Of a DNA stretch of 40,000 nt, positions 1 through 6,963 are shown one piece after another. The stretch spans positions 1 through 40,000 of the forward strand of contig CACOJW010000013.1 of assembly GCA_902627615.1 (NCBI GenBank), given 5' to 3'. Positions within the stretch are counted from its first letter, which is position 1, and each line of letters starts with the position of its first letter. The notes under the pieces were generated by a model, which was not told the DNA's origin, did no database searches, and saw only the letters and a list, made by a program, of their open reading frames with translations. The position numbers were made by a program, and so were the translations under genes. The DNA is from an uncultured marine group III euryarchaeote (GTDB lineage Archaea > Thermoplasmatota > Poseidoniia > MGIII > CG-Epi1).

Positions 1-318
1 ATCAGCGCAGTTGATAATCAGCCTCAATTTGAGCTGGTATATCATTTTTCAGTGATGGAAGGTTCAATTTTTATCAAAGATAGTTCTAAGGCAGTGATGA
101 TTGAAATCCATGTCTTTCTAGACAGAGATACCCCTACGATTGATTCAGTATCCAATCTGTGGTTTGGTGCTAACTGGCATGAAAGAGAAGCTTACGATTT
201 AATGGGCATTTATTTTATTGGCCATCCCGATTTACGGAGAGTTCTTCTACCCGAAGGTTTTGCAGGCCATCCTTTGAGGAAAGACTACGTGTATGAGATA
301 CACGAGGAGGAGTGGTAA
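1..318 (+). CDS. nuoC: Complex I subunit C (NuoC, 30 kDa subunit), 5'-truncated
   Basis: This is the C-terminal part of the 30 kDa subunit of complex I, which sits in the peripheral arm next to NuoD. The reading frame is open at base 1, so the gene begins outside the window. The visible 105 residues hold the family signature: a W-x-E-R-E-x-x-D-L-x-G-I-x-F motif, then GHPDLRR-hLLPE, then GHPLRKDY near the end. The stop codon overlaps the nuoD start as TAATG, so the two are translationally coupled. NuoC is not fused to NuoD here, unlike in E. coli. The identity is secure; only the N-terminus is unknown. Confidence 0.95.
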   Translation: MSAVDNQPQFELVYHFSVMEGSIFIKDSSKAVMIEIHVFLDRDTPTIDSVSNLWFGANWHEREAYDLMGIYFIGHPDLRRVLLPEGFAGHPLRKDYVYEIHEEEW

Positions 319-1412
319 TGGCTGAAATGTGGATTAGTATGGGTCCGCAACACCCTATGACTCACGGTCTCTGGACTTTGAAAGTGAAAGTAGATGGTGA
401 GACTATTGTTGATGCTGATCCTGAATTGGGATACCTCCACCGTTCTGTAGAAAAGATGGGTGAAAGGCGTAAGTATTTTATGAATACAACACTGACAGAC
501 AGGTTATGTTACGCAAGTTCTACAACTTGGACTCATTGTTACGCTCTTTCAGTTGAAGAATTAATGGGTGTGGAGGTTCCTCAAAGAGCACAATACATTA
601 GGACGATAATGTTAGAATTACAGCGTTTAGCCTCACACTTAATGTGGGCTGGAGCATACATGCCTGATTTAGGTCATATTACTGGTGCGTTGTATTTTTG
701 GAGGGATAGGGAATTGTTTCTAAATCTTTTAGAACTACCTAGTGGAAGTCGGTTATTGTATAATTATATTAGAATCGGTGGAGTTAAGAGAGACTTGCCA
801 GACGGTTTTGAAGAGAAAACGGAAAGAATTTTGAAATTATTTGAGCAACGTTTGGATGAGTATGCAGACTTGTTTGAGAATTCAAAGATTTTTAGGATGC
901 GTACAGAGGATGTTGGTAATTTCACAGCATCCCAAGCAATGAATTTGGGTATTACAGGTCCTAATCTTAGGGGGTGTGGCACCAAACATGATTTGCGTAA
1001 GCATGATACTTACGAGATATATGAAGAGATTGACTGGGAAATCCAAACAAGAGAAGCTGGGCCAGGTTACAGTGACTGCTTCAGCAGATATATGGTAAGA
1101 ATTGATGAAATGCGTGAATCTGTTCATATCATTCGTGAATGTTTCAAAAATATGCCATCAGGACCTACTATGGCTTCCAAAGTTCCAATACGTGCTTCAG
1201 GGGAAGCATTTAGACGCACTGAAGACTCAAGAGGCGAAGCTTTGATGTATTTGGTGGGAGATGGAAGTGATAGGCCCTATCGTTGGAAAATTAAAAGTCC
1301 CATGTTTACTACTATCTCTGCGTGCCCTCATTATCTGAAAGGATACAAAGTTGCAGACATTCCATCAATCATGGGAAGTATCGATATTTGCATAGGAGAA
1401 ACAGATAAGTGA
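318..1412 (+). CDS. nuoD: Complex I subunit D (NuoD, 49 kDa subunit)
   Basis: This peripheral-arm subunit forms the quinone pocket together with NuoB and NuoH. I chose ATG 318 over GTG 312 because it overlaps the nuoC stop (TAATG) and lies 7 bases after a GAGGAGG ribosome site at 304-310. The 364 residues match the usual family length minus an N-terminal extension. Visible signatures are GPQHPMTHG at residues 9-17 (the second His, H16, corresponds to the quinone-site His), GYLHRSVEKM at 38-47, and the tyrosine of DRLxY at residue 65. The end, IMGSIDICIGETDK, matches the family terminus (GSIDPVhGDhDR). One oddity is that the residue before the quinone tyrosine is Cys, where most complex I sequences have Asp. 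No hydrogenase Ni-Fe cysteines are seen, so this is not a hydrogenase large subunit. Confidence 0.95.
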   Translation: MAEMWISMGPQHPMTHGLWTLKVKVDGETIVDADPELGYLHRSVEKMGERRKYFMNTTLTDRLCYASSTTWTHCYALSVEELMGVEVPQRAQYIRTIMLELQRLASHLMWAGAYMPDLGHITGALYFWRDRELFLNLLELPSGSRLLYNYIRIGGVKRDLPDGFEEKTERILKLFEQRLDEYADLFENSKIFRMRTEDVGNFTASQAMNLGITGPNLRGCGTKHDLRKHDTYEIYEEIDWEIQTREAGPGYSDCFSRYMVRIDEMRESVHIIRECFKNMPSGPTMASKVPIRASGEAFRRTEDSRGEALMYLVGDGSDRPYRWKIKSPMFTTISACPHYLKGYKVADIPSIMGSIDICIGETDK

Positions 1413-2641
1413 GTTTGTTCAGTTTTTGTCGGTGGATGGCAGAATGGACGGCAAACTACATGTTGATTCCTGTTTTTAATTTCCAGAGAAATTTGTTCCC
1501 TCCTTTTAGCCACCCTGCAGGCACAATTGCCGATTGGCTGGGAACGGATGGCGGTCTCGATACTTTAGCTTGGACTTTTGCAGTTAATATCGCGTTTGCA
1601 ATTGGTATGACTAATCTCATACTGGTAATTCACCTTGAGAGGAAGATTGCTGCTAGAATACAAGATAGAAGAGGACCAATGCTTTCTTTTAGATCATTTA
1701 GAGAATTAGGCGAAGATCTTGCCGGTGAAGCACCTAGTTGGAGATTTAAAGATAATTATTCAGGAATAGGTATTTTGCAAAACATGGCTGATGGAATCAA
1801 GGCGATTACCAAGGAGTTAATAGTTCCATCTAAAGCGGATAAATTTTTATTTACGATGGGTCCTATTATTTTCATTTCATCTTCCGTATTTTTGTTGGTT
1901 CTGTTTCCATTATCTGACAGATTTGCAGCATCGTCAGCCCCAGCAGGTCTAATGGTAATAATGGCCGCTTTTTCCATCGCCCCTATAGGTGTCTTAACTT
2001 CAGGATGGGCTTCTAACAACAAGTATTCAATGATTGGGGGTATGAGGTCCGCAGCTCAGCTCATGTCCTATGAAATTCCTCTACTGTTAAGTATGGCAGG
2101 AGTTTTTCTTTTAGCAGGGTCATTTGATCCGGTCACTATTGTCGAACAGCAGCAGGAGAGTACCTGGTTGTTTGGCTTACCAATGTGGAATTTTATTCCT
2201 CAATTTTTAGGTTTCATAGTTTTCATGATTTGTATTCTTGCAGAAGTGGAGAGAGTTCCATTCGATCTTCCCGAGGCAGAGGCTGAATTAGTTGAAGGAT
2301 GGACTACCGAATATAGTGGAATTAGGTATATGCTTTTTTTAGCTGCAGAATACATTAGAGGCTTTGCAGGTGCAGCAGTTTGTACAATTCTCTTCTTAGG
2401 TGGCTGGGCAGGTCCTTGGCCAATCCCTCCCGAAATTTGGTTCTTGAGTAAAGTATATCTAATTTTAATTTTTTGGATCTTCATAAGATGGACAGTTCCT
2501 AGAATTCGCACAGATCAAATTCTAGAGCTTGGGTGGAAAAAATTGTTACCTTTATCTTTAATAAATATATTGATTGTTATTTTCATGGTTGAAATTTATC
2601 CTTATTTTTCAGATGTAGTGAATCTTCCGGAGGTGTTCTAA
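1409..2641 (+). CDS. nuoH: Complex I subunit H (NuoH) with an enlarged first loop
   Basis: This membrane subunit forms the quinone-entry channel and links the peripheral and membrane arms. The GTG start at 1409 overlaps the nuoD stop (GTGA) and has GGAG about 10 bases upstream. At 410 residues it is longer than the usual 320-350. The hallmark motifs are present: HLERKIAARIQDRRGP at residues 75-90, and EVERVPFDLPEAEAELVEGW with the conserved acidic residues, followed by several hydrophobic helices. There are two additions. One is an N-terminal stretch of about 50 residues before the first helix. The other is an insert of roughly 25 residues (about 91-118, rich in R, E and D) between the RRGP motif and the GILQNMADGIK motif, where most homologues have only six residues or so. 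That loop faces the cytoplasm beside NuoD and NuoI. Confidence 0.95.
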   Translation: MSLFSFCRWMAEWTANYMLIPVFNFQRNLFPPFSHPAGTIADWLGTDGGLDTLAWTFAVNIAFAIGMTNLILVIHLERKIAARIQDRRGPMLSFRSFRELGEDLAGEAPSWRFKDNYSGIGILQNMADGIKAITKELIVPSKADKFLFTMGPIIFISSSVFLLVLFPLSDRFAASSAPAGLMVIMAAFSIAPIGVLTSGWASNNKYSMIGGMRSAAQLMSYEIPLLLSMAGVFLLAGSFDPVTIVEQQQESTWLFGLPMWNFIPQFLGFIVFMICILAEVERVPFDLPEAEAELVEGWTTEYSGIRYMLFLAAEYIRGFAGAAVCTILFLGGWAGPWPIPPEIWFLSKVYLILIFWIFIRWTVPRIRTDQILELGWKKLLPLSLINILIVIFMVEIYPYFSDVVNLPEVF

Positions 2642-2642
2642 G

Positions 2643-3419
2643 ATGAGTAGTGATAGAGATATTGGAATTATGGATATTATTGTTAATCCAATGAAAGTTA
2701 CGTTAAAACAATTCTTCAAATCCACTTTTGGAAAGCCAACAACAGTTATGTATCCTCTTGAAAAGAGAGATCCACCTCCTACGTATAGAGGAATGAATGC
2801 AGTCATTTGGGATTTATGTATCGGTTGTGGTATTTGTGGAGAGGTCTGCCCTAATAAATGTCTGAAAATGAAGCCTACTGAGCTGTCAGATGAAGAGCAA
2901 GATAGGGCATGGTATGGATCACATGTGGCTAAGAGAAAGAATAAGGCTGAGAGACCGGCAATTAACTTTGGGCACTGCATGTTTTGTGGATTTTGTGAAG
3001 ATTATTGTCCAACCGGTGCAATGACAATGACTGACTTTTATGAGTTGGCAGATACTACTCGTGAAGGTTTAATTTATCCTGCAAGATCTATGAAAGTAGA
3101 TTTACCTGAACTTCCACAATTGCCACTTACAAATTACATGATGGAGTCGCCCATATTGAACTCTGAGACTTGTATAGGTTGCAGTAAGTGTGTTGATAAT
3201 TGTCCTACAAATTGTATAATAATGGATGAAGGGGTAATTAACAAAGAATTGAAAAACGGTACAGTCCGTAATGTAGAGAATCCATACTTTGATTACACAA
3301 TTTGTATTGGCTGTTCTACGTGTGTTAAAGTTTGTCCTGCAGATTGCTTGCATATGGAGCCTATCAGTAATTCTAGCTCCAGCGGTCTAACTGAAGAAGG
3401 AGAAGTTACAGAAGCGTGA
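2643..3419 (+). CDS. nuoI: Complex I subunit I (NuoI-like), with four 4Fe-4S cluster motifs
   Basis: This is the ferredoxin-like subunit that carries electrons toward the NuoB cluster and quinone. ATG 2643 follows a GGAGGT site (2629-2634) with 8 bases spacing. At 258 residues it is longer than most NuoI proteins. The first cysteine set is C59, C62, C65, C69 and the second is C112, C115, C118, C122; together they form the usual NuoI pair, with an insert between them. A second pair follows: C177, C180, C183, C187 and C221, C224, C227, C231. Ordinary NuoI has only the first two clusters, so this protein looks like NuoI with a two-cluster ferredoxin module added at the C-terminus. No NuoE, F or G gene is seen nearby, so the extra clusters may be the docking point for a different electron donor (inference). 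Confidence 0.93.
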   Translation: MSSDRDIGIMDIIVNPMKVTLKQFFKSTFGKPTTVMYPLEKRDPPPTYRGMNAVIWDLCIGCGICGEVCPNKCLKMKPTELSDEEQDRAWYGSHVAKRKNKAERPAINFGHCMFCGFCEDYCPTGAMTMTDFYELADTTREGLIYPARSMKVDLPELPQLPLTNYMMESPILNSETCIGCSKCVDNCPTNCIIMDEGVINKELKNGTVRNVENPYFDYTICIGCSTCVKVCPADCLHMEPISNSSSSGLTEEGEVTEA

Positions 3420-3423
3420 TACT

Positions 3424-3687
3424 GTGGCTTTAGATTTACTTTTTTTTTGGATATTGGCAGGATTAATACTGGCTGCAGCTTGGGCAGTAGTTAATGGTAA
3501 CGATATAGTTCATTCAGTGGTTTGGTTATCCACAGTATTTCTTCTCACAGCAGGAATATTCATTCTGGCGGAGGCTGAATTTTTAGCAGTTATTCAGGTT
3601 TTAGTTTATGTGGGAGCAATTTCAGTAGTCATTATTTTTGGAATTATGCTGACTAAAAGGACCTTGAAAGGAGGTGAAGATGTCTAA
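3424..3687 (+). CDS. nuoJ: Complex I subunit J, N-terminal half
   Basis: This 87-residue membrane protein covers the first three helices of NuoJ. It includes the conserved stretch AEFLAVIQVLVYVGAISVVI, the TM3 region whose pi-bulge helix lies in the proton path of complex I. Canonical NuoJ continues for about 80-100 more residues with two further helices; here the frame stops at 3687 after MLTKRTLKGGEDV. The next gene starts 8 bases inside this one and supplies the remaining helices. The GTG at 3424 is the likely start, because NuoJ proteins begin right before the first helix; only a weak GGAG lies upstream, about 20 bases away. The two halves are in different frames, but the strong ribosome site of the second half argues for a real split. 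Confidence 0.9.
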   Translation: MALDLLFFWILAGLILAAAWAVVNGNDIVHSVVWLSTVFLLTAGIFILAEAEFLAVIQVLVYVGAISVVIIFGIMLTKRTLKGGEDV

Positions 3688-4471
3688 CAGGACTACAATC
3701 TGGTTTCGTGATGCCTTAGTCATAACATTTTCAATCTATATAGTTTTTTCTATTTCTGCAGCATCTTGGGACAATCTTAAGGTCGTTGATTCGCCACCAG
3801 ACAGTTGCAAAACAGGATGTCCTCCTTTACTTAATTTTCCTGAAGAAGGCTATTTTCATTATACTAATTCTATTACTTTTGATTGGGATCCAGTCTCTGT
3901 AAATTACAGAGTAAGTGTTACAGACGACGACACTGGTGAATTGGTATTCGATGGTAATTATACTAATAGTAATACAGCAACCACTGGTCGTTTATCAACG
4001 GGAACGTATCTTGTAAGGGTATATTATACCGGAATATCGGGTTCTACTTTCGATACTTATCCGATTCTAAAATCTGAATTAGTTGATATTGTTAAAGAGT
4101 CAGGGGAAAAACTGGCGATCATATGGTCTGAAGTAACAGTATCCTATACTATCGAGATTAAATTGCACTCTGAGTCTGAGGGTAATCTCAATTTAGCCAT
4201 AATTCATGAAAAAAGTAAATTAGAGAATACTGAGTATACCTATTCAGATTTTACAAATGGAAGAACTTATTCTTGGTCCGTTTATGCTCAAGACTCTAAA
4301 GGATATGATTCTTTAGCATCACCACTTAGGGAGCTAAATATTGACACTACAAAGTTTTTAGCATTTGAGGTATTTAATAACTGGGAAGTTCCTTTCTTGC
4401 TTTTAGGCGTTATGATGGTTATTGCTTTGCAAGCAGGAGTTTTCTTGGCCAGGGAGGAAAGAGATGATTGA
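3680..4471 (+). CDS. Complex I subunit J, C-terminal half with inserted extracytoplasmic beta-sandwich domains
   Basis: This 263-residue protein is encoded exactly where the second half of NuoJ belongs. ATG 3680 is preceded by the strong site AAAGGAGGTG (3667-3676); an upstream GTG at 3674 lies inside that site and is less likely. It has one hydrophobic helix near the N-terminus (DALVITFSIYIVFSISAAS) and one at the C-terminus (VPFLLLGVMMVIALQAGVFLAREE), which resembles the last NuoJ helix. Between them lie about 190 soluble residues that look like two consecutive fibronectin-III or Ig-like beta-sandwiches. Their features are a W-D-P start, alternating Tyr/Val strands, G-TYLVRV-Y, and then YSWSVYAQDSKGY and S-LRELNID. 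With helices on both sides, the insert should lie outside the membrane. The NuoJ assignment rests on position and the last helix; the Fn3-like call is by eye. Confidence 0.8.
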   Translation: MSNRTTIWFRDALVITFSIYIVFSISAASWDNLKVVDSPPDSCKTGCPPLLNFPEEGYFHYTNSITFDWDPVSVNYRVSVTDDDTGELVFDGNYTNSNTATTGRLSTGTYLVRVYYTGISGSTFDTYPILKSELVDIVKESGEKLAIIWSEVTVSYTIEIKLHSESEGNLNLAIIHEKSKLENTEYTYSDFTNGRTYSWSVYAQDSKGYDSLASPLRELNIDTTKFLAFEVFNNWEVPFLLLGVMMVIALQAGVFLAREERDD

Positions 4472-4766
4472 TCCTATTAACTACTTGATTTTTTCTTCAG
4501 TTTTGTTAATGATTGGGGCCTATGGCGTTATCAAAAATAAAAATGCGATAGTCGTTTTGATGTCTGTAGAAATAATGCTCACTGCAGCAAATATAAATTT
4601 TATAGGTTTTTCAAGCTATTATCATGATTTGTCAGGTCAAGTAGTAGCTTTGTTTGTGACTGCAATTGCTGCAGCAGAGGTTGCTATTGGCTTAGCGATA
4701 TTGTTGAGTTTATTTGAACAGAGAGACACAATAGAGTTAGATTTATTGAATAGGTTGAGGTGGTAA
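4464..4766 (+). CDS. nuoK: Complex I subunit K (NuoK)
   Basis: This is a small antiporter-like subunit with three membrane helices that contributes to proton pumping. I place the start at ATG 4464 because NuoK proteins begin just before the first helix, and AGGGAGGA lies at 4451-4458, next to that ATG. An in-frame start at 4422 would add residues with no family match. The resulting 100 residues are the standard length. The family signature is clear: GAYGVIKNKNAIVVLMSVEIMLTAANINF, with the essential glutamate in VEIML, then FVTAIAAAEVAIGLAILLSLF with the second conserved glutamate. The gene overlaps the end of the preceding NuoJ half by 8 bases, as neighbouring genes in this operon also do. 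Confidence 0.96.
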   Translation: MIDPINYLIFSSVLLMIGAYGVIKNKNAIVVLMSVEIMLTAANINFIGFSSYYHDLSGQVVALFVTAIAAAEVAIGLAILLSLFEQRDTIELDLLNRLRW

Positions 4767-4836
4767 ACTGTCCGAATCAGTTCCTGACCATAAAAGCCAC
4801 AATTTTATTACACAGGAACTTTTTCATGGTTTTGCC

Positions 4837-6963
4837 TTGCATATAATAATTGCAATTTTAACTCTTTTCTTCTTTACAGAGGGTTTTTCGAAATCTTTTG
4901 TAGATGTTGCGTGGATGATACCAGTATTTCCTGTAGTGGCTTTCTTGTTCATTCTATTTTTTGGACACTACGACCCTAGGAAAGGAGGTTCAATCGCACT
5001 TGCAGGTGTCGGTCTTTCTTCAACATTTTCACTGTCTGTAGCCTATGAAGTACTCATTACAGATTCGTTACACGGTGGATATGCGGAATCAACAAGAGTT
5101 TGGTTTAGTGGACAAACATATGCATTTGAGTTTGGAACGTACATTGACTCACTTGGTGCTCTTTTACTCCTTGTAGTAGGTTTAGTTTCTTTTTTAGTTA
5201 TTGTATTTTCTACTAGTTACATGCACGATGAAGGCGATAGGCAGGTGAGATATTTCGCTGAAATCACATTATTCGTTGCAGTTATGCTTGGTTTGCTAAT
5301 AGCTAATTCATTCCTCTTGATGTTTATTTTTTGGGAATTAGTAGGTGTTTGTTCTTACTTGCTTATTGGCTTTTGGTATGAGAAGCCATCTGCAGCTTCA
5401 GCTGCAAAGAAAGCCTTTCTAGTGACTAGAGTAGGGGATGTCTTTCTTTTGCTAGGTCTTGTAATCCTTTTCAATACATTCGGAACTCTTCGTTATTCAG
5501 AACTATTTTCAGATCCAGCCTTACTAACTGAGCATTCCGAAGAAGTCAAATGGGCAACTTTGTGCATATTTGGTGGTGCGGTTGGTAAATCTGCCCAATT
5601 TCCCTTACACTTTTGGCTACCTGATGCTATGGAAGGACCAACTACAGTTTCCGCATTAATACATTCGTCGACTATGGTTAAGGCAGGGGTATTTCTCGTT
5701 GCACGTAGTTATCCTTTGATTGTTCATAGTCCAGATACTGCAGTTTACATTGCAGTAACCGGCACTATTACTGCGTTTGTCGCAGCGAGCATGGCCATGG
5801 TTATGAATGATATTAAAAGAGTCTTGGCATATTCTACTATTTCGCAATTAGGCTACATGTTTTTGGGCTTGGGAACTGGAGCGTGGACTGTTTGGCACGC
5901 CACCATTGAGGGGACAGAAGTACACGCTCAGGGTTACATGGCTGGTTTGTTCCACCTGATGAATCATGCATTCTTCAAAGCTTTGCTTTTCCTTGGATCT
6001 GGAGCAGTTATTCATGCAGTTCATACACAAGATATGAGAGAAATGGGAGGACTACGAAAATCAATGCCTATTACGTCTACTACAATGGGCTTAGGTGTAC
6101 TCTCAATTTCTGGTTTTCCTCTTTTATCAGGTTTCTGGTCTAAAGACGAAATTTTGGAAGCAGTACATCATAACGGAGAATATGATTCAACATTTAGTCT
6201 TCTTTGGTGGATGGCACTTCTTACTGCAGCCATGACTGCTTTCTACATGACTAGAATGTGGTTTATGACTTTCAGCGGTCCAGAGGTAAGGTATTTAGAA
6301 ACCATGACTCAATCTGAAGACCATTCTGACACTGGTAATTGGATACTTAAGAAAGAAAAAATTGAAGTTCACGCTCACGAAGCACCATATGTTATGACAG
6401 TACCTTTGATGATTCTTGGCACTCTCGCAGTATTTTCTGGTTTATCATTAGTTTTAGGAGATGGATTTGGTGCTCGAGTATACTATGGCTCTCATCATGG
6501 TGATGGAGGTATGATACAATGGGGAATCATTAACCACATATTGCTTTCACCATTGACTCACTTGTCTGTTGCAGTAGGTATGTCTGGTATGTTTTTGGGT
6601 GTCTTATTTTATAGAAGGGGAGAAGATGGTAAATCTGCTTTCTCAGCAGATTTTATAGTTGAAAATCCAATAACTAGACCCATACATACTTTCCTAATTA
6701 ATAGACTTTACATGTCCAAATTTTTTAATTGGTTTGGTATGAGGACTTGGGATACTTTTGCAAAGGCTTGCGACTGGTTTGATTTAAATGTCATAGACGG
6801 AATAGTTAATGGCATAGCAAATCTATCTCAATTATTCAGCGGTAGAGTAAGAAAGATAAATTCAGGATTTACAGGTCACTATGCTTCTTTAACAGTTGGT
6901 GGTTTAGGAGCCATAGTACTTCTTACTAGAATAATTATGCCAGTTATGGGGTGGTCTCTGTGA
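4837..6963 (+). CDS. nuoL: Complex I subunit L (NuoL)
   Basis: This is the distal antiporter-like, proton-pumping subunit, with the long lateral helix at its C-terminus. The 708 residues contain the core motifs FWELVGVCSYLLIGFW (pump glutamate), FPLHFWLPDAMEGPTTVSALIHSSTMVKAGVFL (broken helix and lysine) and LFHLMNHAFFKALLFLGSG. A C-terminal extension of polar and amphipathic segments precedes a last helix (TVGGLGAIVLLTRIIM). The start is unclear. TTG 4837 gives an extra N-terminal helix. ATG 4915 gives the canonical N-terminus (MIPVFPVVAF). The frame is open back to a CTG at 4768, which has a GAGGTGG site just before it. The position between nuoK and nuoM is standard. Confidence 0.95.
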   Translation: MHIIIAILTLFFFTEGFSKSFVDVAWMIPVFPVVAFLFILFFGHYDPRKGGSIALAGVGLSSTFSLSVAYEVLITDSLHGGYAESTRVWFSGQTYAFEFGTYIDSLGALLLLVVGLVSFLVIVFSTSYMHDEGDRQVRYFAEITLFVAVMLGLLIANSFLLMFIFWELVGVCSYLLIGFWYEKPSAASAAKKAFLVTRVGDVFLLLGLVILFNTFGTLRYSELFSDPALLTEHSEEVKWATLCIFGGAVGKSAQFPLHFWLPDAMEGPTTVSALIHSSTMVKAGVFLVARSYPLIVHSPDTAVYIAVTGTITAFVAASMAMVMNDIKRVLAYSTISQLGYMFLGLGTGAWTVWHATIEGTEVHAQGYMAGLFHLMNHAFFKALLFLGSGAVIHAVHTQDMREMGGLRKSMPITSTTMGLGVLSISGFPLLSGFWSKDEILEAVHHNGEYDSTFSLLWWMALLTAAMTAFYMTRMWFMTFSGPEVRYLETMTQSEDHSDTGNWILKKEKIEVHAHEAPYVMTVPLMILGTLAVFSGLSLVLGDGFGARVYYGSHHGDGGMIQWGIINHILLSPLTHLSVAVGMSGMFLGVLFYRRGEDGKSAFSADFIVENPITRPIHTFLINRLYMSKFFNWFGMRTWDTFAKACDWFDLNVIDGIVNGIANLSQLFSGRVRKINSGFTGHYASLTVGGLGAIVLLTRIIMPVMGWSL

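Noticed and set aside
3674..3690. NuoJ might be a single gene broken by a frameshift
   Set aside because: The second half has its own strong AAAGGAGGTG site at the right distance from ATG 3680, and an 8-base overlap identical in style to the neighbouring nuoJ(C)-nuoK junction. A frameshift is still possible but is less likely.
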